NCBI GenBank assembly: GCA_958510875.1
Contig: OY294067.1
Location: 61,516,039 to 61,580,038, forward strand
DNA: 64,000 nt
From: Endomychus coccineus
Taxonomy: Eukaryota > Arthropoda > Insecta > Coleoptera > Endomychidae
Direction: 5' to 3'
The notes beneath the pieces were generated by a model. The model was not told where the DNA came from and did not search any database. It saw only the letters and a program-made list of their open reading frames with translations. Positions 45,307-57,731 of the stretch are shown in pieces; position 1 is the first letter of the stretch; each line of letters begins with the position of its first letter. Position numbers and translations under genes: made by a program.

Positions 45307-45377
45307 ATGTGAGTTATATTGGAGCTGCACCTGCAGAAAACGTATGTATTGTTCAGGAAAATTAACCACTGGAATGG
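45307..45377 (+). CDS. Candidate short host exon, cysteine-rich (speculative)
   Basis: A pyrimidine-rich tract ending TTATTTTTGCAG precedes the segment and GTAAGT follows it at 45378, giving a strong acceptor and a consensus donor around 71 bases. One of the three frames is open throughout and encodes CELYWSCTCRKRMYCSGKL plus four residues, with cysteines C-x5-C-x-C-x5-C. Short disulphide-rich exons occur in secreted insect proteins, but I do not recognise this one. No start, stop or partner exon could be placed, and a 23-codon open frame alone is not significant. Treat as a hypothesis. Confidence 0.25.
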
Positions 45378-47634
45378 GTAAGTCTCCCTTTTTCTTCATA
45401 CACAATACAAACAGCTAAAAATTCGAGTCTTCAATATTTAAGGTGAGCTGACTCTTTAGCTGCACCTCATCTGCTTTTTCTACTGGAAAAACAAAATTTC
45501 TAAACAGAAATGATGCATATATTGAACGATTCATTATTGTGAAAATAATTATACAAACTGTCTTTCTAGTTTTTGGATGTGGCAGCATTAATACATTTGA
45601 ACTTCTCAAAAACTTATATGCTTGTAGACTTATTGTAAGTAAAAGTATATAGTATTTGCAGAACATCAATACCCTTCCTTGAAAGTCGTCTGCAGTATGA
45701 TCTGTACCTATAGAAAACGAAATTTTAAATATTCTACACAATAATAAACATGCGCTCAGGAAGCCTTTTTCAACGAACTTTATTCGGTCATAACAATCTC
45801 AGACACGTTTATTTACAGGTAGCAAATGTTACAATGAAATGAGGATATCGTAAGAACAGGTGCAGCATTTAATTTTCCATGAAACATAGTATACCTGTGA
45901 TAGATTCTAATATTTCTCACCACTCATACTCAATACTGGCCAAGCGCCATTGAGACTAAACTGAAGTGTCTTAAGCTACCTGTCTACTACAGGCCTTTTA
46001 TTGATGACGGCACATTGCGTTTGTAGTCAGCCCTCTGGACTTTTCTATCTAGAGGGTGTTGCTTCAGGGCACCTCAGCTCTTGATTGGTGATTGAAAAAA
46101 TTTTTATAAACAAATGCGATATTTTAATAAGAACTGACAACCCCTACACCCTTCTTAAAATTGGTAATTTAATAATGGTTATTAACAAACGCAATATCCA
46201 GAAATCCACGCTTGTGGGTTGTGTCGTTGATTTCGAATCAGCTATAGAAATTTCGAAGTTGTAAATTGTTGTTTGTTGAATAAACAAAGTCTCATAAACA
46301 AATGGATTATATTTGTTATACTAATTCTACGTGATGCACTAACTTCAAAAGACCACAGGTAATAACAGTTAAACTTGATTTTAGAAAGTTGGTATGTAAA
46401 GTTGAGGATTTTCAAATGATTACATTAGCTTTGTCAAATGAACATAAGATCCAATTTTTATTCCTTTCTGATAAAACCTAAAATTCCTAGATTCAAATGA
46501 TTATTACGATTCGTAAAAGTAACATTTGATATATTATTTATTATTAAATTTCGGTATATGTACAAGCAGTAGATTATTTCAATCTTTTCAATTGTTCGAA
46601 CATCAAATTGTATTTTGGATACCCTACTCAAATGTTCATTGTCATTTGTTTACCCCACACATAACTTATAATGTACAATTCCTGTGTTCACCAATTACAT
46701 ACAATAAAAACCCTACATTATTTGTAAATTTAACTGATTGCCTAGATAAATTAGAAACTCAACCACCTAATCTAATATTTTTTATTTATAACAAATAGTT
46801 CGTACTACATATCGAACTTAGTCTTGGAATCACAGGTAATATCTTGTATGTTGTTGATCCACAGTAGCTATATAATGCAGGTAGGATAAATTTGAAATTT
46901 GTTTGAAAATTCTGATTTGTCCCAGTTTTATAATATAAATATATTGGAGGTGATAAGATTTTAAAAATTGGTACAAATATTCAAAACTTTAAGTTCATAC
47001 TGCTGAATAGTAATAACCTAATTCCTGTAATTGGACAATCCCAAGATGAACCTATCTAACCTACCTTATTTTAATTATGATCAAGAACCTAGTGTTCATG
47101 TCAAGAATTGATTCCAAATAAAAATGAAATTATTCAGAATATTGACAGAAGACTTCGGATTAGTATTGTTTGAAAGTGTATTATCAGAAAATGTTAAGGT
47201 TTTATGGAGTACATAATTATGTGGCCAAGTATCAAATTGGTATTTTGATGTTCAGAATCATGAACTACATTGAATTTGCTTTTGTATGTTAATTAAATAC
47301 CTAATATGCTATTTTCTACTTTGTTCAATATTTGTTAGTATACTATATACTGATGTTGATGTGGGTTTTTTGTCAGACATTTCAGAAAAACTAAACTTCA
47401 CATCTTATTGAAACATTTTGACACATTTTGGCTTTTACGTTAAATATAAGTTGAAATTGGATAAACGTTCTCAGTCGAGGGGTTTCCAATAACACGATAC
47501 GAGACAAAGATCTTGTCTCCACGACTTATCTTGACTTTTCAAAGTACTGTGTGTGATAATAATAATGATAATTTGTTCATTTAGCAGTTCCAACAGTTAA
47601 AATTTATTCAATAACATGACTGACATGGTCTTTG
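45378..47634. other. Unassigned
   Basis: The minus-strand 108-codon frame at 45415-45741 and plus-strand 90-codon frame at 46526-46798 show no domain that I can identify. 45950-46080 is less AT-rich and contains a CCTCTGGACTTTTCTATCTAGAGG imperfect hairpin at about 46030-46055. The rest is plain AT-rich DNA. Confidence 0.35.
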
Positions 47635-47710
47635 AAATATGTTCAGCTAACGCTGATTTCTGATCATTATCTTCCTCTAATGTGCAAAATGTTCTTTATA
47701 CCGAGTTTAA
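47635..47710 (+). repeat. PLE-type non-coding block
   Basis: TATGTTCAGCTAACGCTGAT and TGTGCAAAATGTTCTTTATA match the block at 15045-15110 and 34570-34640. No hammerhead-like core is near. Confidence 0.5.
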
Positions 47711-48984
47711 TAGTTCCACAATTCACAAGAATATCAATTCTCTAAAATGACAACACAATGATCTATATATTTGAGTAGCAAGAGAATGAACGCAGTGGTC
47801 CCTATTTTCATTAACAATATTCTCGGAAGTGTGTTCATCATAGCAAAACTATAATCAATATTGGAACTGGTGGTTCTCTCCCGTACCAACTCATATTTCA
47901 AATCTAATTATTTTGACATTATTTCATAATATCTGGGTAAAGTTACAAAGTTCATTAATACTGTATTTAATTTATTCGATAAAATTCACTATGTTTTTAA
48001 AATAAGAGAAACTTCGTAACAAGGAAACTCAATATTGGAGTGGGTGAAGATTAGAGACAAATTTGAATAATTAATTAATGTTCAATAATCTTAAATAGGT
48101 TGTGTATTTAAGAATACCAGTGGTGTAAACGTGAGATAATATCCTCAGCGGGAATTACTCAAGAAGGGAAGCTCCTAGGATTAAACTTAACCAGCTACAT
48201 TCGCTCATTACAACAAGTTGCGGATCCTCTTTCAATTAGAATGATCGAGAGCATTGGAGTCTCGTTACTGCCCCTTGCACTTCATTGCCAATTATGATGG
48301 ATGAGCGGAAAATCCTCCTCCGAAGTATCTTTTCGAAATTACACTCAAATGTCAGCTTAAATAATCGATATACTCTTTATTTGAACTTTTCCATTTCTCT
48401 AATACATATTTCATTCCATATACTTTCCTCGATCACGTATTTCAAACTAGGATACTGCCAAATTCTCATTCTTTCTCTTCCGACAAAAAGTATTAGGGGC
48501 AATTTTAATGAGTACAGAGGTAAGAGAGCCCACCTTAAAAGTTTTTTTTCGAGATCCAAAGAGACGAAGGTTCTACAAATTCCATCGGGGTTGAACTGAT
48601 AGGAAATGTCTTCCTTATTTTAATATTAAACGCTTATATGTTACTATCACTTTGATTTTGTAACTTCCGTTACTCTAGTTTCTTCCGACGGTATTCAAGT
48701 ATTATTTTGGATACAGAACTTTGACTATAAATTCCTATTGGTGACCAGAGTATGACGGTAGTTATTCATGAACTTAGAAGATTACTACTCTTCCTATACG
48801 CATGATATTTTTGTAGGTAACAACAGATGAAAAGTTAAAACAAGATGAAGAGTTCGTGAAATATCTTCGTTAGAGAGCTTTGAATACTGGTGACTAAATC
48901 AGGTCCGTTTGATAATTGAGGAGTAAATTATTGTTTCTTTGTTTTTTAATTCCTAGACTCCAGAAAATTTAGTATCAAACCTTC
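47711..48984. other. Unassigned
   Basis: The 104-codon plus-strand frame at 48285-48599 overlaps a 60-codon minus-strand frame; neither shows a recognisable motif. No repeat partner seen. Confidence 0.4.
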
Positions 48985-49850
48985 TTTGCATTGTATTGTA
49001 TTGCATTGGGGATAATTGCACAATGCAACTTAAAAGATCTATTGTGTTCCCTTCTGCTGCTGCGCCATATAGGATTTCTCAGCGGCTATAGTAGTTTCCC
49101 CTATCATGTAGCTTTAAGGAAGATGAGGATGTCGGATGGCTTCACGTTAGGTTAATCTGTCTCTTCTGTTTGGTACGCTCCGAGGTGCCCTTGGATTTTG
49201 CAAGGTGCACTCTCATTCTTCTACTAATCCGCGCTTCTCAAGGTATCCTTTCTACCGACAGTACCTTGTTAGCATTACGTCACTTATTTCGCCTGCATTT
49301 GTTCTTGTAGTTCCATTCTGTGAAGGAATATTTTGTTTCCTACTTCTGTTTTGAGTTCTTCCAGTATTGTGCTGACGCTAATCCCGCAAAAGAATTCAGG
49401 TCCCAAAAATGATGTTAAGGCCAATTTTCGCCTGATTCCGGTGTGTGCCCGAACCCATAGGAGGTCAACTGCATTATCCTTGCTCAGTTCATATAGTCTT
49501 CTAAGCATTCCTAGATCATTAAGTGGTAGCACGTCTACGGCTACTTGTTTATCAGACATGACTCCTTCTTGTCTACGGAAGTGACTTTCTGTATTGAACT
49601 GGACACATTTTTCTATAGCTTGAATTTCCGCTTGGAAAATGATCAGGTGTTCGGGGGTTTGCCTGAGCTTTCTGAGTATTCGGTTCCTGGCCCATATACT
49701 CCTATTCCAGCTTCCATAATCTGTATGTAAAATATGTAAGCTGTATGTTTCAGGGGAGAAATGGTTATTATCGCGAAAGTTATATGCAAATGTGGAACCT
49801 GTTCTTGGAGGTCTGAGAGCATGTTGCATGTTCATTGAACCTAGTATAAA
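48985..49850 (-). pseudogene. Non-LTR retrotransposon 3' part with RNase H domain (R1-like)
   Basis: The 183-codon minus-strand frame (49284-49835) contains HTDYGSWNRSIWARNRI, which resembles the first RNase H strand (TDGSW...GAG) with one extra residue. IIFQAEIQAIEKC follows (catalytic Glu region), then MSDKQVAVDVL (SDSQAA block, Asp kept) and VDLLWVRAHTGIRRK (WV.GH.GI block); the last catalytic Asp region is scrambled. TSFLGPEFFCGIS follows, as in R1-group proteins. After the stop, about 280 bp of untranslated tail ends near 48990 in CAATACAATACAATG, a simple-repeat end. No RT remains. Degenerate, 5'-truncated copy. Confidence 0.7.
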
Positions 49851-50049
49851 ATGAGCATCCTGTTTGCATGTTTGACCTTATGATCAATGAATTTATAATT
49901 GGGTTTATATGATATATTCAAGTATTGAAATTTCGGAAGGTCTTAGGTGACATTCTCAAGATTTTGAGACAACCTAATTCTTTAATTTAAAATTTTAGGT
50001 ATATACTGAAGAAAATCTTATTTTGTTGTTTTAGGCTGATTGATTTATA

Positions 50050-51126
50050 GTCCAGGAAACGAACCGGAAAATAGAAAGAAAAAATATAGTAAGATAGAAT
50101 TTCAAAATTTTTTTTGCATTTTGTTTCTAATACCTCATGAATGATCTCATGACTATCAATACCGCGGGGGTCACCTTTCTACTCCCCCAGAACATGGTTT
50201 CAACCCCTCAGGGGAACATTCTTATCAAAACAATCCGAAAGTTTAGAAATTTGATGAATTAAGAGTCGAAAATGACTCTAGTATGTTTTTTGGGTCGCTG
50301 ATCACGATTCCGCTTTTATTTTTCTCAAAAAACTATCTCCGGAAATTTGAGATTTTTCTGAGACGGTTATGGATAATAGAGTATAATTTTGTTGCAAAAA
50401 TGAGTCTGATCACGATTCCGCTGTTATTTTTCCCAAAAACTCTCTCCAGTATATTTTTGTTGAAAAAACGATTAGAGGTCATTTTTGCAACAAAATTATA
50501 CTTTATTATTCATAAACGTCTCAGGAAAATCTCAAATTTCCCGAATTTTCCATCTGAAGAGAGATTCCTCGAAAAAATAACAGCGAAATCTCGATCAGCG
50601 ACCCAAAAAACCTACTAGAGGTCATTTTTGCAACAAAATTATACATTTTTATTCATAACAGTCTCAGGAAAACCTCTAATTTCCGAATTTTCCATCTGGA
50701 GAGAGTTTTTTGGGAAAAATAACTGCGAAATCGTGATCAGCGACCCAAAAAACTTACTAAAGGTCATTTTTGCAACAAAATTATGAATTATATATTATAT
50801 ATTAATTTTCCAAATTTCCCATCTGGATGGACTTTTCTGAGAAAACTAACTGCGGAATCTTGATCAGCGACTCGAAAAACATACTAGGGGTCATTTTCGG
50901 CTCTTAATTCATTAATTTTCTAAACTTTTGGATAGTTTTTATAAGAATGCTCCTCTGAGGGGTTGAAACCCCGTTTTAAGGGGGGGGGGAGAAAGGTCGA
51001 CCCCCACGGTCTTGATAGTCATGAATGATCTATGTGGTATTAGGAACAAAATGCAGAAAAAATTTTGAAATTCTAGCTTACTATATTTTTTTCTTATTAT
51101 GGCCTTTTTCCCGGCTCATTGCCTGG
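50050..51126. mobile_element. Inverted-repeat element with internal 146-bp tandem repeats
   Basis: Left end TCCAGGAAACGAACCGGAAA pairs with right end in reverse complement (TCCAGGCAATGAGCCGGGAA). The arms continue through AAAATATAGTAAG, ATTTCAAAATTTTTTTTGCA, ATGAATGATCTCATGACTAT, and AACCCCTCAGGGGAACATTC. Within, a unit with GAGGTCATTTTTGCAACAAA, AATTTTCCATCTGGAGAGAG, and TCGTGATCAGCGACCCAAAA is repeated about every 146 bp (starts near 50477, 50613 and 50759). The TTTTTTGGGTCGCTGATCAC block is shared with the 34.6-38.8 kb element. No coding capacity; the 111-codon frame at 50283-50618 is repeat sequence. Confidence 0.8.
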
Positions 51127-51164
51127 ATTATTAGTTATTATTAGAACCATTATTCATTGATGTT

Positions 51165-51800
51165 TTCACCTCCCTCACTATACGTAGTATAAGGAAGGAT
51201 TATTGTAATCGGTCTAAAAAAATGTTTCCGGATTTTCACAAGATTTTCCGTTTTCAGCTTTTCTGACTCAATCTAGACTATTTTTGACATGATGTCTGTG
51301 TGCGTGTATGTGTGCGTGTGTACGTGTTATGTGTGTGCATGCATAAAACTGTGGAGACGACTGCGCTGTCCCGATCAGTCGTACGGACTTGAAATTTTGA
51401 AAATGGGTCTGAGTGGTGAAAATATGAACCATATTTTTTTTGGAGGCTGTAGATCCATTCTAAATGGTTCATTAATCTTCAGCTTTTCGAATGAAATTAT
51501 AGTATTTATCGGACCAAAATGATAACTATGTTTTTCTGGTTATAGAATATATATCTCTCGCGTATATTTAACCGAAGTGTCCGAAATTTTCATTTTAAGA
51601 TCCAAATGACAATCTATGTGGCGTCACAGTATCTTATGTCTTTACTCTGTGGCAAATTTTGATAGTTCATGTGACAACAAGTGTCAGTATAAAACAGCTA
51701 TGAAATACATTATGTAGAGAATTTGAACAAAATTTCAATGTAACATACAGTAGAATACAATATCTTTCATTAGCGGTTCCTGAATCATTTCCAATATACT
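51165..51800 (+). repeat. Dispersed repeat copy B (related to 5165-5780)
   Basis: Starts CTCACTATACGTAGTA (also at 12965), continues TATTGTAATCGG, GATTTTCACAAG and the GT-rich run at 51283-51345, then aligns with 5165-5780 to the end. The 77-codon frame over the GT run is a translated microsatellite. It lies immediately next to the inverted-repeat element ending at 51126. Confidence 0.6.
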
Positions 51801-52494
51801 TTCTGTTTCTACAATCATATACATTTGTGAGGGAAGTCCCGTCATCAATTGATCACAGTCCATTTTGATTGCATTTATTTCCTGGGCTCATCATAATTGA
51901 CGTTTGCCGTTCGATATCTGTGTGTGATCTCATGTAGGGAAACCCGAGTGAGTCTTAACTGCAGCCAAGCAGCATATCACAGATCGCAGGGAAATATATT
52001 GATGAGTACAAGATATATTGTTTATCAAAGGTCACGTTGAATCTGTGGCAAGTCTAAAGATGTTGGGATAACACCATCTATACTACAAGGCCTAACAACT
52101 GAATACAAATGTGTCATCAACCAGAGACTAGAGGAGGCGAGTTTAGTGTTTATGGCGCACCGCAAGTAATTAAGCGTGTCCTCTGATACATATTAGAATT
52201 TGCCAGACTTTTACCTATTTCTTGTTGAAAATTGTATGAAACAGCTGTTCCCATGGCGTCCTTGGCAATTGATACGTGCTTTACCTATAACTGAGTATAA
52301 ACATGGAAGTTATGAATAAATTGCGTTGTAATATAGCTTCCCATGGATACAATGGATATCGACTGTCCCTGTAACCGAAAGATATACATATTCTGCAAAT
52401 ACTATGATTTCATCTTGATACAATTAGTCCACATGCATAACAGTTTTTAAGAAGGTCTTTTTGAATAGGAAATACTCCTAAATGTCCTAAAAAT
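51801..52494. other. Unassigned
   Basis: No gene or repeat recognised. Confidence 0.4.
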
Positions 52495-52700
52495 TAGCAA
52501 CACCGTAACGTACGGGTGACTAGCTGCAATATAGCCTCTGGTTGTGACGTCAATATCAGGCCGGTAGTCCTTGCAGTATTGGAGTACCAGATGGTTCGGG
52601 AAAATTTCCGGTTAGGGTAATTGTGCTCGTGGCATCGATGATCAGCCCTGGTAGCAAAATTAGGTATAATAATAATAATTATAATATATTTAAAAAAATT
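52495..52700 (+). repeat. Possible 3' end of a non-LTR element with TAA-type tail
   Basis: A GC-richer segment (52500-52655) runs directly into a TATAATAATAATAATTATAA stretch (52662-52685). I-type elements end in TAA repeats. No coding sequence can be assigned, so this rests only on the layout. The minus-strand 80-codon frame here looks incidental. Confidence 0.3.
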
Positions 52701-55204
52701 GAATTTCCTGTTGGGAATTTCATTTTGATTTAACAATATAGATATATTTGTCGAAATTACTTTTTTTAATTTTTACTATACAATGGGAGCTCCTGATTGA
52801 ACGCCACTCTATTTCTATTTCTCTACTTCAAACATGGTTTTCTTTATATTTAAGTTATTGGCTTTAGCGACAGTTTCTTGATTCTGGATGGACTTCGGAG
52901 CGTGATCTATTTGTTACAGTACTTAGTTCTCATTGGAATCATTGAAGACAGCTCACAGGTATGTTTCCAGATGCCCAGGGGGAATAGAGAAACCAAGAGA
53001 TGTCCCTAATTCTGACCATGCTCGAGAAGAGAAAGGTATGGTTGAAGATACATGTAAATTATCAAAGAAAAAGTACCTACGCCAGCTCCCATTTTGGTTT
53101 TAGAGCGATTATTTCCATTCAGACTTTCGTATCGTTACCTGTTTCCCTTCCAAAAGAAGGTATCATTTTGATCGCCTCATCCAGTAGGAGAATTTGTCCT
53201 CGCTTCCCTATGAACAGAGTCTGACTGAATTCAACTATAGTGCAGATGATGAAGACATTTCCTCACCCTAAATGTGGGGAGGTAGGAGGCAATACGTGGT
53301 GGGTGTTGTTCATGGCTCTCCAATAATGCTGACCATCTTATAACTAGTTCAATGGTTTCATTAATGTCTTATGTCTGGTTCTGGGTCTAAAAATTTGATA
53401 ACCGTATGTGGGCATTCTCTAGTGATAGTTCCCTTGAGATTCATCACCATCTTCATCAAAAAATGTTTATATGCTCTATAAGTTTCAGGTTGTCCCATCT
53501 TATTGGATTCTGTGAACAAAATAAGACATTTAATGCAAATGACTATTTCTGAAATGATGCTTCTCTAATCTGAAACAGGGGGCAATAGTCGACGCACACT
53601 AAATCTGATTGGATCAAAATTAAATACCTGAAGGAATAGCATCATGTTTTTGATGAGTCATAGTTGCCGGACCTGTAAACCATTAGTGTAATTGATACTG
53701 TACATGGTTTTGTTGTGTAATCATTAAAAATCGGAAGATAAAACATATCCGTAGATTAGTAAATCATGGGTAATGTTATTATCAAAACAATCTTTATTAT
53801 GTCAAATGCTAACTGTTCATAAAAATCTTGGATGGTTTTGAATAAGAACTGTCCCCCTATCTTATAACAGCCAATCTAGAGTCAATCCATTGAAGACATC
53901 GTACCCTCAACATCCTGAAGAAAGATAAAGAGAAACTCTTCCTACTTAGCATCCCGAATCACAGTCCTCTCAAGACTGGCACAATATCTGAAAATTCATC
54001 AATAGATTATTATTATTACTATCAAAGAATTCTCTCCACTTTTCATCTGAATGATTCAATTGGATCTGATTATTGATTACGTGAACTTTCCATTATTGGG
54101 ATAGTACACTATAATTCCATAGCTCAATTGAAAATTCAGTACATGAGCTTCAGATATTCCTATACTGCACATTAATGTCAAAGCCTGCTTCGTGGTTAAT
54201 TGCTCCAAAGCTGTGCATATGTCGCTATTGAACAGTCATTACTCACATGACATTGCTTTGATGCAATTGGGCCTCGTTAAATAAGATTATCGTTGCTATT
54301 AATTGACTGTAATGTGTAGGTCCATTGAGGCTGACCATAAACTATATTTGACCCCTTTAACTGTAATTTTGTTACGAAGTTTGCAATAAAAGTGTCAGAC
54401 ATGTAGTTGATTTACCGCTAGTTAATATGACTGGCGATATATTTTGTATGATACACTATTGTGATTGGGTTATATCTAATTATTATAGTATTATTTTCTT
54501 ATCGCAAACTTTATGTTTCTAAATAAAAGCTGAATTTATTTAGTCATTGCTGAACCTAATGCAATGTTAATCACATTTTCAGGATACTGTTTGCTTCCAG
54601 AGTGGGGAGATATTATGTTTTCCTTTATTGGTCCTTTCCAAAGTTTCATCCATAATAATTTATATATCTGTGAATTCATTCATCCGATAGACATTTCATG
54701 GTTGGTTTCAACCTTTTAGTGAGACATATTTTTGGGAATGTTCAATTCCCGATATTAATTCATGCACTATCACATTTTGAGCAATTTTAAATTTTGTAAT
54801 GTTCTTCACTTTTCTTTGGAATCAAGCACAATTCTGCTGGTATGCACGTCTTTCAACTATCTTATTCCCATCTAGGAAAGCATTTGTAGAAATGTATAAC
54901 TCAATACATTTCTACCAAATAGCAATTGCATTTATTGCCCGTACAATTTATAAGAGATTCTAATTGAAACAGAAAACTCCTTGAACCTATTGCCTCGAAT
55001 GAAAGCTTCGCAAATATTTGAATCCTATCAACAAGTATTCACCAGGTTCAACTCAAATAACCAAAAGTCGTGAGCAAAGCTACTAGGAATTGACAGTTGT
55101 CGCAACCGCTGGGTAGGTCCCATCATAAACCGAACCTTCGTAGTCAGATGTATTGGTGACCAGTTATATGTTGAGAACTGAAATATCAAGCTCAGGGATC
55201 AGCA
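52701..55204. other. Unassigned
   Basis: Several short frames (for example 53000-53224 plus) have no recognisable domain. No repeat partner in the window. It is one of the longest stretches without any identified transposon. Confidence 0.4.
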
Positions 55205-55520
55205 TATACATCAATAGATTATTATTGTTGATGGAAATGTTTTGTTCATGTCTAAGTGCACACCACCACCCCTCTGGTAGATAGGTGAACACTGGTAGAT
55301 GAGAAACGCTTCAATAGGTGGGAAGTCAATCGTTAATCCTTTAATGAACGGTGAACACTCTCGTGAGGGAATTTCCCTTTGGTGGCTTGGTGAACACACG
55401 TCGGTGAGACCGCTCGACTAGGCGACACGTGATACGAGGTGTGAAGGACTTCAGCCTAAGCATTTGGGGACCGCAACGCCCCCAACTTGCGGGCAACTCC
55501 GATCGACTCCGGGTTTTTTG
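55205..55520. other. GC-elevated segment with spaced GGTGAACAC motifs
   Basis: GGTGAACAC occurs at 55284-55292, 55350-55358 and 55389-55397 in a stretch clearly richer in G+C than its flanks. It continues with GGGGACCGCAACGCCCCCAA and GACTCCGGGTTTTTTGCG. A 62-codon minus-strand frame (55211-55399) reads through the motifs. I cannot name it; an LTR, a SINE or a small regulatory block are possible. Confidence 0.35.
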
Positions 55521-56239
55521 CGAAATTTTCCTGAACGGACTTATAACATTCTCGAAAAAAAACTAATACGTGCTTTCCCATTTTTCAATTGTTATAGAGG
55601 AATATAGAGGAAGATGGCCAATTTTCATGAAAATGGCTAGAAAACTGTAATCGGGGTTTTCGAGGTGAGAGGTAACAAATCTTTTCAGATTGTTGGGAGA
55701 TTTATATTCGATCCACAAAGTAATATTCAAATTACCGCACTTCAATTCTGAATATGATGGGACTATAATATGTATAGAAATTTTAGAAAGGGGTGGGCCA
55801 AGAGGTTATCTAGTATTAATGGAGCCTGTATGTGTCAAGATAATATGGTGGCGTGACCGTCTTTATGACAGCTGTCCAAAAAATGATGAAGGGGAAATGT
55901 GAAAGAAGGATGCATGGTAATGGAGAAGAGTAAGGAGGGATCACTTTCTATATTGGAATCATATCAAGATCTTCTTGGGGAGTCGCATACTTTCAAAACC
56001 GTTGTTAAGCACGTGGCTGTTGAATTTTATTGTGTTTATTCTGTAATTGTGTTTATTGTGTAAACGACATTTTTTCAAACTTACTATTTTTTGGAATAAT
56101 TAATTAATAATTAATTATTCATCCACATTTTTTTTTTAAATCCACTTATTACGAATTGTAAGTATTAATATTCTTCTCTATTGTTCCAATCAACACAGAT
56201 ATTTTGAAAAAAAATTAGTTTTAAAAAATTTTTTTTCCA
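55521..56239. other. Unassigned
   Basis: Nothing recognised. The 70-codon frame at 55690-55902 has no supporting evidence. Confidence 0.4.
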
Positions 56240-56420
56240 TAGATTTCAATTTGCGTTTGGACAATATTACGAGTGAGTGAGCATTTCCAGCCTCTCGATA
56301 TTTCCCAGGAACAGGGTCATCCCCGATACCCATAATATGTAGTTTGCAAAGACGACAGGAACTCCAGAGGATTCCAGTCATATCCTCAAGATCGGTTCTG
56401 CTTAGAGAAAAGATAAGCCA
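56240..56420 (-). pseudogene. Non-LTR retrotransposon fragment (zinc region, R1/I-like)
   Basis: The minus strand reads LSREDMTGILWSSCRLCKL followed by HIMGIGDDPVPGKYREAGN and AHSLV (56275-56415). It aligns with the LTGHYRLSKHLHTMGI...CRQC...AEETASHIL block of the fragment at 43855-44290. Only about 50 codons remain and two of the zinc-ligand cysteines are lost. A short scrap, firm by its match to the better copy. Confidence 0.6.
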
Positions 56421-57731
56421 AAATATATTATATTTTCATTATAATCCTTTGGAATAGATTTAATTATGAAGAAATGATTATTTTAAATTATATCAAACGT
56501 CGAAATTTCAATTATCACTTTTTTACAATGGTTTGAGGCCCCATTGAACTGTTGAATGCCCATTCGTGCATTTTCGAAAAAAACTATTTTGATGATTAAG
56601 AACGGTTATATAGTAAAAAGTGATTATTATATATATCAATAATTACTGTTGTAAATAGTGGTATCGTCAAAAAGACTTCCATCTATCATTAAAAGAGATT
56701 CTGATCACCATAATGCATTTTCCTTAGTCTACCTCTCCCCGAGATGCCACGTCAATATATCATAATCGTTGAAAGAGTTGCTCCTATATTGTCTTGCTGT
56801 CATATATCATACTTGTCAGTTAAAATAGCCACCACAAAATAATATGAGATTTTGGCAAATTAATATTTCAGGAACGCCATCCAATTAACTTCTTTCATTA
56901 AGTGTGTTTCTTTGTTTTATGGAAATGCGCTGCAGACCCCTCCAAAATGACCGCGAGTTGGAGGGGACAAATCTGTCACTTGGAATAGAAGGTGAAGGCT
57001 CTATATTTGAAATATTAAACGGTTTCAAATATTAAAGGATTTCATTCACCTTATGTGGCTATATTGTAATTGCGAGAGCTCCATATTTGATTATTTCTGA
57101 GTGAAAAATACAAGCTTTCCGGAAAGAATATTGGTATAATAAATAATAATGATGTTCAAATTATTCAGCGGTGACTGCGTGTAAATTCATCCAAATCAGA
57201 CAATAAAATGTGAAAAAAACACAAATCAAAGCTTCAATATCAATAAATCGATAATCTCGTCGTTTACCTAGTGTAAAATCATTTTAACTTCCTGAAGAAT
57301 TAGACTCAAATTCACGTAACATTTAATTTGACAAATTTTTTCACACTGGTATTCTTGAAGCTGGGAGTTTTCAATTGAAGCTAAATCTGAAATTATGTCA
57401 TATTGAATAGTTTCGACATCAAGAATGTGTAAATTCCATTTCAACTTATGAAGTTATGGAAGTAGAACCTCTAGTTTACACTAAGTAAACAATGCATGTA
57501 TTTATTATCCACTATTCCTTACATATGATTCAACACACATCTGAATTATCTTCTGAGCTGAGTTATAAACTAAAGTTACATTGACAGAGAATGGCTTTAC
57601 ACTAAAATGACTATACTTATTAAGTGGAAGGGACTATCATTAGTCACAGAACATTTGAAGATATACTGAGGAAATGATTGATAATTGGTGAATGATAAAT
57701 GTTCAATTGATCATATAAAACTACATTACTT
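56421..57731. other. Unassigned, with decayed retroelement sequence at the right edge
   Basis: No gene recognised in 56421-57690. From about 57690 the reading KCSIDHIKLHYF leads into the retroelement frame that follows and could be the decayed RT palm just before the YADD motif. Confidence 0.4.

Noticed and set aside
45415..45741. 108-codon minus-strand frame as a gene
   Set aside because: No recognisable motif, AT-rich composition, and the phrase TADD is not in an RT motif context.
51289..51522. 77-codon frame rich in Val, Cys and Tyr at its start
   Set aside because: It is a translation of the GT-rich microsatellite inside the dispersed repeat, not a gene.
53000..53260. Possible RNase H motif on the minus strand (RSKTKMGAGVG)
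   Set aside because: The short match is not followed by the Glu, Asp or His blocks of RNase H in any frame.
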